From contig JAITWF010000117.1 of the NCBI GenBank assembly GCA_031285415.1, positions 1 through 10,088 on the forward strand: DNA of 10,088 nt, read 5' to 3'. The notes below the pieces were generated by a model. That model did no database searches, was not told the DNA's origin, and saw only the letters and a program-made list of their open reading frames with translations. The position numbers and the translations under genes are program-made. Positions 5,877 to 10,088 of this stretch are shown one piece after another. This DNA comes from Deferribacteraceae bacterium (lineage in GTDB: Bacteria > Chrysiogenota > Deferribacteres > Deferribacterales > JAISNW01). Numbering within the stretch: the first letter of the stretch is position 1; every line of letters begins with the position of its first letter.

Positions 5877-7118
5877 TTATTTCCCCATTGAGTCCAAAAA
5901 CTCTTGGTTGCTTTTAGTTCCCTTCATCTTATCAAGTAGGAACTCCATTGCATCTACAGCGTTCATGCTGGAGAGGAATCGTCTAAGGATCCAAACTTTA
6001 TTCTGCTCCTCTTTAGTAAGGAGTAGCTCCTCACGGCGAGTACCAGATTTATTGACGTCGATCGCTGGGAAGGTGCGACGCTCTACAAGGCGGCGGTCGA
6101 GGTGAAGCTCCATATTACCTGTACCTTTGAACTCCTCAAAGATAACCTCATCCATACGAGAGCCTGTATCCACAAGGGCGGTCGCCACTATGCTAAGGCT
6201 TCCCCCCTCCTCTATATTACGTGCAGCACCGAAGAAACGTTTCGGTTTGTGCAGAGCGTTAGCGTCTACACCGCCAGAGAGGACTTTACCTGATGGTGGC
6301 TCTATCGAGTTGTACGCCCTTGCAAGACGAGTGATACTATCAAGCAGGATTACAACATCTTTCCCATGCTCCACAAGGCGTTTTGCCTTATGCAGCACCA
6401 TCTCCGATACCTGCACATGTCGGAATGCTGGCTCATCGAAGGTCGAGCTTATCACCTCCGCCTCTACAGAGCGCTGCATATCCGTAACCTCCTCTGGACG
6501 TTCATCTATAAGGAGGATAATCATTACAACTTCGGGGTGATTTTTGGAGATACTATTGGCGATCGATTTTAAGAGCATCGTCTTACCAGTCTTAGGTGGA
6601 GCAACGATAAGCCCCCTCTGTCCTTTACCGACAGGGGAGATAAGGTTCATAGTGCGTGTATCGTAATGTACAGGGTACGCTTCAAGGTTGATACGTTCAT
6701 CTGGGAAGAGCGGAGTCAAGTTTTCAAATAATTTTCGTTGTCTTGTGGGGGTATCATTGTTGATCGCTTCGACCTTTAATAGTGCAAAGTACTTCTCTGA
6801 CTCTCGTGGCGGTCTGATTTCGCCAGCGACTGTATCCCCTACCCTAAGGCCAAATTTGCGTATCTGAGCTGGGGAGACGTAGATATCATCTGAACCTGGT
6901 AGATAGTTGAAATCTGTTGAACGCAAAAAACCAAACCCATCAGGCAATATTTCAAGAACGCCCTGACCGTAGATCTGCCCATTACGCTCGCTGGTAGCCT
7001 TTAAAATCTCAAACATTAGCTCCTGACGAAGCAGATTGCCTACGTTTTCGATCTCTAAATCTGTACCGATCGACATCAGATCCTCAACCGACTTCTTTTT
7101 CAGCTCTGTTAAATTCAC
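5877..7118 (-). CDS. rho: Transcription termination factor Rho
   Basis: Rho is a hexameric RNA-dependent ATPase/translocase that ends transcription of untranslated RNA and silences foreign DNA. Domains in order: an N-terminal helical domain beginning MNLTELKKKS; the cold-shock/RNA-binding domain with DGFGFLRSTDFNYLPGSDDIYVSP; and the RecA-type ATPase with Walker A APPKTGKTMLL, LLIDERPEEVTDM, Walker B DVVILLDSITRLARAYN, and the Q/R-loop region SGGVDANAL to GTGNMELHLDRRL. The C-terminal MDEVIFEEFKGTGN and TFPAIDVNKSGTRREELL blocks are intact. There is no large insert. A GTG at 7124 would add two residues, but AAGGAG at 7126-7131 is only one base from it and seven from the GTG at 7118, which also gives the family N-terminus, so 413 residues are annotated. 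DinB-like, toxin-antitoxin and B12 genes follow with short gaps. Confidence 0.97.
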   Translation of the reverse strand: MNLTELKKKSVEDLMSIGTDLEIENVGNLLRQELMFEILKATSERNGQIYGQGVLEILPDGFGFLRSTDFNYLPGSDDIYVSPAQIRKFGLRVGDTVAGEIRPPRESEKYFALLKVEAINNDTPTRQRKLFENLTPLFPDERINLEAYPVHYDTRTMNLISPVGKGQRGLIVAPPKTGKTMLLKSIANSISKNHPEVVMIILLIDERPEEVTDMQRSVEAEVISSTFDEPAFRHVQVSEMVLHKAKRLVEHGKDVVILLDSITRLARAYNSIEPPSGKVLSGGVDANALHKPKRFFGAARNIEEGGSLSIVATALVDTGSRMDEVIFEEFKGTGNMELHLDRRLVERRTFPAIDVNKSGTRREELLLTKEEQNKVWILRRFLSSMNAVDAMEFLLDKMKGTKSNQEFLDSMGK

Positions 7119-7125
7119 TAGCACA

Positions 7126-7131
7126 CTCCTT
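7126..7131 (-). promoter_or_regulatory. Ribosome binding site deciding the rho start
   Basis: AAGGAG on the minus strand lies seven bases before the GTG at 7118 and one base before the GTG at 7124. The spacing favours the downstream GTG as the rho start, which is also the start giving the conserved MNLxEL N-terminus. Confidence 0.75.
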
Positions 7132-7168
7132 AAAGATTGGCCTACACGCTTTTATTAAACGCAACACG

Positions 7169-7198
7169 CCTATAAAAGCACTGTTTTTGAAAGGTCAA
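7169..7198 (-). promoter_or_regulatory. Candidate sigma-70 promoter for rho
   Basis: On the minus strand TTGACC (7193-7198) is followed after 18 bases by TATAGG (7169-7174): five of six and four of six matches to the sigma-70 consensus. Transcription would start near 7162, leaving a leader of about 44 bases before the rho start. A perfect TATAAT at 7204-7209 on the same strand has no good -35 partner. No convincing sigma-70 promoter was found for pdxA in the same 243-bp divergent gap, although one is expected. Confidence 0.4.
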
Positions 7199-7361
7199 AT
7201 ATGATTATATTGAAAAAACTACAATAGACGCAGTATTGATTCTGCTATGTGCTAGCGTAATAAGAAAAATTGCACATGTCAAGCTTAAATTTGCTATTCA
7301 TTGAAAATAATCACATCATTTTAAGATTGACTTTCATAGAAAAATACAGAGAATTGAGCGT

Positions 7362-8309
7362 ATGAAGAGTATAGCCGTAACTATTGGCGATCCAGCAGGA
7401 ATTGGGGCAGAGATTATTGCAAAGACGCTACTTGAACGAGATTTTGTCGAACAGTATCCGTTCACCGTAGTAGCCCCTAAATTTGTGCTAGATGACGCAT
7501 TTGAGAGCATATTGAAGACAGGGCGGACAGACCCCGCCCCCACGGTAGAAGAACTGCCATATGACATCACACCCTTCCCTATCAAGTACGGCGTATGTAG
7601 CGCAGAGTGCGGCAAGATCGCCATGCAGGCTGTGGAGCATGCCGTTAAATTGACGATGGCTGGGCGTTTTGACGCTATCGTAACAGCCCCTATCAATAAA
7701 CACGCCATCGCCATGGCAGGATACAACTATGCAGGGCATACAGAGTACCTCGAGGCGCTCACTGGCGGCAAAGATGTAGCGATGATGTTGGCATCTGATA
7801 AGGTGCGTGTAATCCTAGTCACCACACACCTGCCAATTAAAGATATACCGGAGCAGATCACCCATGAAAAGGTGCTATCGGCGATACGAAGTGCTGATCG
7901 TGCTGGAAGGCTCTTCGGTATCGATCACCCTCGCATAGCCGTCTGTGGGCTAAATCCGCACGCTGGCGACAACGGCACATTAGGGGACGAGGAGATAACG
8001 ACTATCATCCCTGCGATAAAACAGGCAGTCAACGAAGGGATAAATGCAACTGGCGTACACTCTGCCGACGCACTTTACGCCCACTGCGACTCATTCGACA
8101 TATCGGTAGCGATGTATCACGATCAGGGATTAATCCCTGTAAAGATGGGTGGCTCCGACAATGTAGTAAATATAACGCTGAATCTCCCCATTATACGCAC
8201 ATCGGTGGGGCATGGCACCGCATTTGATATCGCTGGCAAAGGGATTGCAAACAACAACAGTCTCAAAAACGCTATAATAGCCGCACATAGGATTGCAAAC
8301 AATGTCTGA
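7362..8309 (+). CDS. pdxA: 4-hydroxythreonine-4-phosphate dehydrogenase (PdxA)
   Basis: PdxA oxidises 4-phosphohydroxy-L-threonine with NAD; the product decarboxylates and is condensed by PdxJ with deoxyxylulose 5-phosphate to make pyridoxine phosphate. Family blocks are IGDPAGIGAEI at the N-terminus, TAPINKHAI followed by YAGHTEYLE (metal His), LVTTHLPIKDIPE, CGLNPHAGDNG (metal His), ITTIIPAI, AMYHDQGLIPVK (metal His) and TLNLPIIRTSVGHGTAFDIAGKG. The 315-residue length is normal. The three metal-binding histidines are present. Residues 54-61 (GRTDPAPT) are encoded by a palindromic repeat copy at 7521-7543, in a part of the N-terminal domain that varies between homologues. The Shine-Dalgarno is weak (GAG at 7356-7358). 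rsmA overlaps its stop by 8 nt. Confidence 0.96.
   Translation: MKSIAVTIGDPAGIGAEIIAKTLLERDFVEQYPFTVVAPKFVLDDAFESILKTGRTDPAPTVEELPYDITPFPIKYGVCSAECGKIAMQAVEHAVKLTMAGRFDAIVTAPINKHAIAMAGYNYAGHTEYLEALTGGKDVAMMLASDKVRVILVTTHLPIKDIPEQITHEKVLSAIRSADRAGRLFGIDHPRIAVCGLNPHAGDNGTLGDEEITTIIPAIKQAVNEGINATGVHSADALYAHCDSFDISVAMYHDQGLIPVKMGGSDNVVNITLNLPIIRTSVGHGTAFDIAGKGIANNNSLKNAIIAAHRIANNV
7521..7543. repeat. Palindromic repeat copy inserted in frame in pdxA
   Basis: This 23-bp segment matches 523-545 downstream of purA at 21 positions. The differences are G to A at the seventh base and T to C near the right end. The core palindrome GGGCGG / CCGCCC around a short centre is kept. In pdxA it starts exactly on a codon boundary and reads Gly-Arg-Thr-Asp-Pro-Ala-Pro-Thr without disturbing the frame. 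Its GC content is far above that of the flanking sequence. Confidence 0.8.
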
Positions 8310-9108
8310 ACTTATAAGAAGATTTAAAGATGAGTATATGCGCACCAAGAAGAGTTTGGGGCAACACTTCCTTACAAACAAGCAGTTTATCAAAGAGATA
8401 GCTGACTCAGCGAAGATCCTCCCCACCTCTCATATAGTGGAGATCGGCCCTGGCTGCGGCGTTCTGACGGAGGAGCTTTACAAACATACCAACAACCTCA
8501 CCGTAATAGATCTCGACTCAAACGCCGCTACCTTCCTGAATGCTAACAAAGAGGAGTTCTTCCCACAGATACAGATCATACACGATGACGCTCTGAATGT
8601 GCAGCTATCCACCGTTGCCGATAAGGTGATCGTTGTAGGAAATCTCCCATATAATATGTCTGTAAAGATCCTTGAGCATTGCACCAATCAGATAGACAAC
8701 ATCGAGAGAGCCGTATTTATGTTTCAGAAGGAGGTCGCCTCCAGAATATCGGCGAAACATGGAAGCAAAGAGCGATCATCGCTATCAGTCTACTGCGAAT
8801 ACTTTTACGAGATTGAAAAAGTTCGAGATGTTGGCGGCGGAAACTTCTGGCCAAACGCGAATGTCATGTCAACAATCCTGACATTCACACCTAGAAAATC
8901 ATTACCACTACAAGGATCCGATGAAAAACAGTTCCTATCCTTAGTTAGGCAAGCGTTTTCACAGAAAAGAAAAACGTTGCAAAATAACCTTAAAGAGTGT
9001 ATAAGTCTCCCAGCGGTTTTAAATTCGCTTGATATTTCGGCTACAATACGAGGGGAAGAGCTCACTTTGAACGATTTTTTGAGGATATATGAGCGCATTA
9101 GATCTTAA
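8302..9108 (+). CDS. rsmA: 16S rRNA (adenine1518/1519-N6) dimethyltransferase, RsmA/KsgA
   Basis: RsmA dimethylates two adjacent adenines in helix 45 of 16S rRNA late in 30S assembly, using S-adenosylmethionine. Seen here: KKSLGQHFL (residues 16-24), SAM motif I EIGPGCGVLTEEL (47-59), acidic motif DLD (70-72), DDAL (95-98), catalytic NLPY (114-117), FMFQKEVASRI, and the C-terminal RKTLQNNL. The 268-residue length is typical. The ATG at 8302 lies inside the pdxA end (8-nt overlap), with AGGA at 8289-8292 as ribosome site. A TTG at 8293 would add only three residues, and an ATG at 8338 (Met13) would still keep all motifs. Adjacency pdxA-rsmA is shared with many proteobacteria. The downstream exonuclease gene overlaps by 20 nt. 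Confidence 0.96.
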   Translation: MSELIRRFKDEYMRTKKSLGQHFLTNKQFIKEIADSAKILPTSHIVEIGPGCGVLTEELYKHTNNLTVIDLDSNAATFLNANKEEFFPQIQIIHDDALNVQLSTVADKVIVVGNLPYNMSVKILEHCTNQIDNIERAVFMFQKEVASRISAKHGSKERSSLSVYCEYFYEIEKVRDVGGGNFWPNANVMSTILTFTPRKSLPLQGSDEKQFLSLVRQAFSQKRKTLQNNLKECISLPAVLNSLDISATIRGEELTLNDFLRIYERIRS

Positions 9109-9709
9109 TACCCCTATAACGGAGATAAAATTTGCCGTTGCGGATACAGAAACCACTGGTATGGTGCCAGAGAGGGGTGCGAAGCTGGTGGAGATTGCTG
9201 CGGTGCTTATCGAGCCACCCCTTACGCTGAATCAACAAAACTGCTTCTCGACCCTGATAAACCCTGAAATTAATATACCCTACCAGGTTAGCCGTATACA
9301 TGGGATAACCAACAAAACGGTACTTAATGCGCCACTTACAAAAGAGGCTATGCAGCAGTTTATAGAGAGAGTTGATGGTTGCGTGCTAGTGTTTCACAAC
9401 GCCCCATTTGATATGAGGTTTATAAATAGCGCACTGTCGGATTGCCAGCTGGCACCCACATTTACACATGTGCTTGATACGGTAAAACTCTCTCGCAGGC
9501 TTTACCCTACGCTCAAAAGTCATAGTCTGGACGCTCTTATCGAGTATCACAGCCTTGTAAATCACAGGCAGGATGGCAGCTATAGACATAGAGCGTTGTA
9601 CGATTCAGATTTTACAGCGATGTTGTTTTTGATCTTTATGGAGGAGCTTCTGCAGCGTGGCGTAGGCTCCATTGGCGATCTCTTTGATTTCTTAAAAAGG
9701 AAAAAGTAA
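9089..9709 (+). CDS. DnaQ-like 3'-5' exonuclease (DEDDh family)
   Basis: This 206-residue protein has the exonuclease fold of the DNA polymerase III epsilon subunit. The catalytic DEDDh residues are visible: Asp19 and Glu21 in VADTETTG (ExoI), Asp108 in FHNAPFDMRF (ExoII), and His167 with Asp172 in HRALYDSD (ExoIII). SRIHGIT (68-74) and HSLDALIEYH are further family blocks. It is a stand-alone exonuclease domain with only a short helical tail, so it may act as proofreading subunit, in repair, or as a general DNA or RNA trimming enzyme. The absence of a clear clamp-binding tail leaves this open. The start is the ATG at 9089 with GAGG at 9081-9084, inside the end of rsmA (20-nt overlap), implying one operon. 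Family call firm; exact role uncertain. Confidence 0.92.
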   Translation: MSALDLNTPITEIKFAVADTETTGMVPERGAKLVEIAAVLIEPPLTLNQQNCFSTLINPEINIPYQVSRIHGITNKTVLNAPLTKEAMQQFIERVDGCVLVFHNAPFDMRFINSALSDCQLAPTFTHVLDTVKLSRRLYPTLKSHSLDALIEYHSLVNHRQDGSYRHRALYDSDFTAMLFLIFMEELLQRGVGSIGDLFDFLKRKK

Positions 9710-9765
9710 CGGTGAAAATTGCTTGCACTACGCCATGTAGGCGATTTTTTACAAAGGAAAGGTTA

Positions 9766-10088
9766 ATGCTTCGAGCAATTTACAATACAAGGTTCGGCAA
9801 GTTCATCTGGAGGCAGTTTAAAAAGCTGTCGATAGCCGCCTCTGTGTCGGTAACATTAAAACAGCTGATGGGGATATCGTATCAAAGTATACAGGATATG
9901 GTCAGCCAGATCGATCTAAAGCCTGATAGAGATGCAAAACATGCGCTCGTCGTCACCCCTATCTGCGGAAACGATGCTGCAACCGTCTACATATCATCCC
10001 TCTGCGAATCGCTAAAGGCTCTGGGCTACACTATACACCTGCTCGTATATAATCAGGATAGTAGCCCGATCCCCGATCGCCCATATTG
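9766..10088 (+). CDS. Probable glycosyltransferase, N-terminal part (3' end outside window)
   Basis: The frame is open from here to the end of the window (107 codons plus two bases). After a basic N-terminal stretch (MLRAIYNTRFGKFIWRQFKK) and a helix, residues from about 67 onward read ALVVTPICGNDAATVYISS then LCESLKALGYTIHLLVYN. That is a hydrophobic strand, a glycine-containing loop, a helix with a small-residue face, and a second strand, as in the N-terminal Rossmann domain of GT-B glycosyltransferases. The ATG at 9766 has AAAGGA at 9753-9758. An in-frame GTG at 9712, three bases after the exonuclease gene, would add 18 residues and cannot be excluded. It probably belongs to the same operon. 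A role in LPS or other surface glycan synthesis is only a guess, and the family call rests on a short segment. Confidence 0.5.
   Translation, partial: MLRAIYNTRFGKFIWRQFKKLSIAASVSVTLKQLMGISYQSIQDMVSQIDLKPDRDAKHALVVTPICGNDAATVYISSLCESLKALGYTIHLLVYNQDSSPIPDRPY

Noticed and set aside
5803..6572. Open frames on the + strand opposite rho and the DinB-like gene
   Set aside because: Antisense shadows of Rho, whose conserved blocks cover the whole region.
7210..7350. Several -35/-10-like pairs for pdxA (for example TTGAAA at 7210, TTGATT at 7236, TTGACT at 7327)
   Set aside because: None combines an acceptable -10 hexamer with a 16-18 base spacer. A promoter is expected in this gap but cannot be placed.
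1..10088. CRISPR array, tRNA, rRNA, insertion sequence or phage genes
   Set aside because: No regularly spaced repeats, tRNA-like cloverleaf, rRNA segment, transposase or integrase reading frame was seen on either strand by inspection.

Overview
The window comes from a bacterium with a Gram-negative (diderm) envelope. It encodes a lipid A kinase (LpxK), a deltaproteobacterial-like Rho, and PdxA and RsmA in the same adjacency as in many proteobacteria. Base composition is moderate (roughly mid-40s % GC by eye) and ATA and AGA codons are frequent. A near-perfect sigma-28 promoter suggests the organism has flagella. The phylum cannot be fixed from this stretch alone; the Rho N-terminus looks deltaproteobacteria-like, but this is a weak placement.

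Left part, + strand (1-3430): the 3' end of purA (IMP to adenylosuccinate), then a 76-bp composite palindromic repeat between genes, an IclR-family regulator, and lpxK four bases behind it. The lpxK product appears to lack the usual N-terminal membrane helix. Next is a 331-residue protein of unknown function with its own sigma-28-type promoter (TAAAGTTT-N12-GCCGATAA). It is cysteine-free, has a polar N-terminus and carries a FlgM-like DTVEIS motif, so it is probably a late flagellar-regulon protein.

Middle part, - strand (7118 down to 3434): a tight co-directional run rho, DinB-like gene, antitoxin, PIN-domain toxin, cobalamin-binding mutase subunit, meaB. Gaps are 3, 13, -20, 13 and 1 nt. 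The AT-rich toxin-antitoxin pair sits inside what looks like a housekeeping and metabolic operon. The B12 subunit and MeaB belong together (methylmalonyl-CoA-type mutase and its GTPase chaperone), but the catalytic large subunit is not in this window.

Right part, + strand (7362-10088): pdxA, rsmA (8-nt overlap), a DnaQ-like DEDDh exonuclease (20-nt overlap), and the start of a probable glycosyltransferase that runs off the end. A 23-bp copy of the palindrome found after purA lies inside pdxA, in frame, adding a Gly-Arg-Thr-Asp-Pro-Ala-Pro-type insert. The 243-bp region between rho and pdxA is the divergent promoter region.

The observations most worth following are the sigma-28 promoter with its unknown protein, the palindromic repeat inserted in frame in pdxA, and the toxin-antitoxin pair embedded in the rho run.
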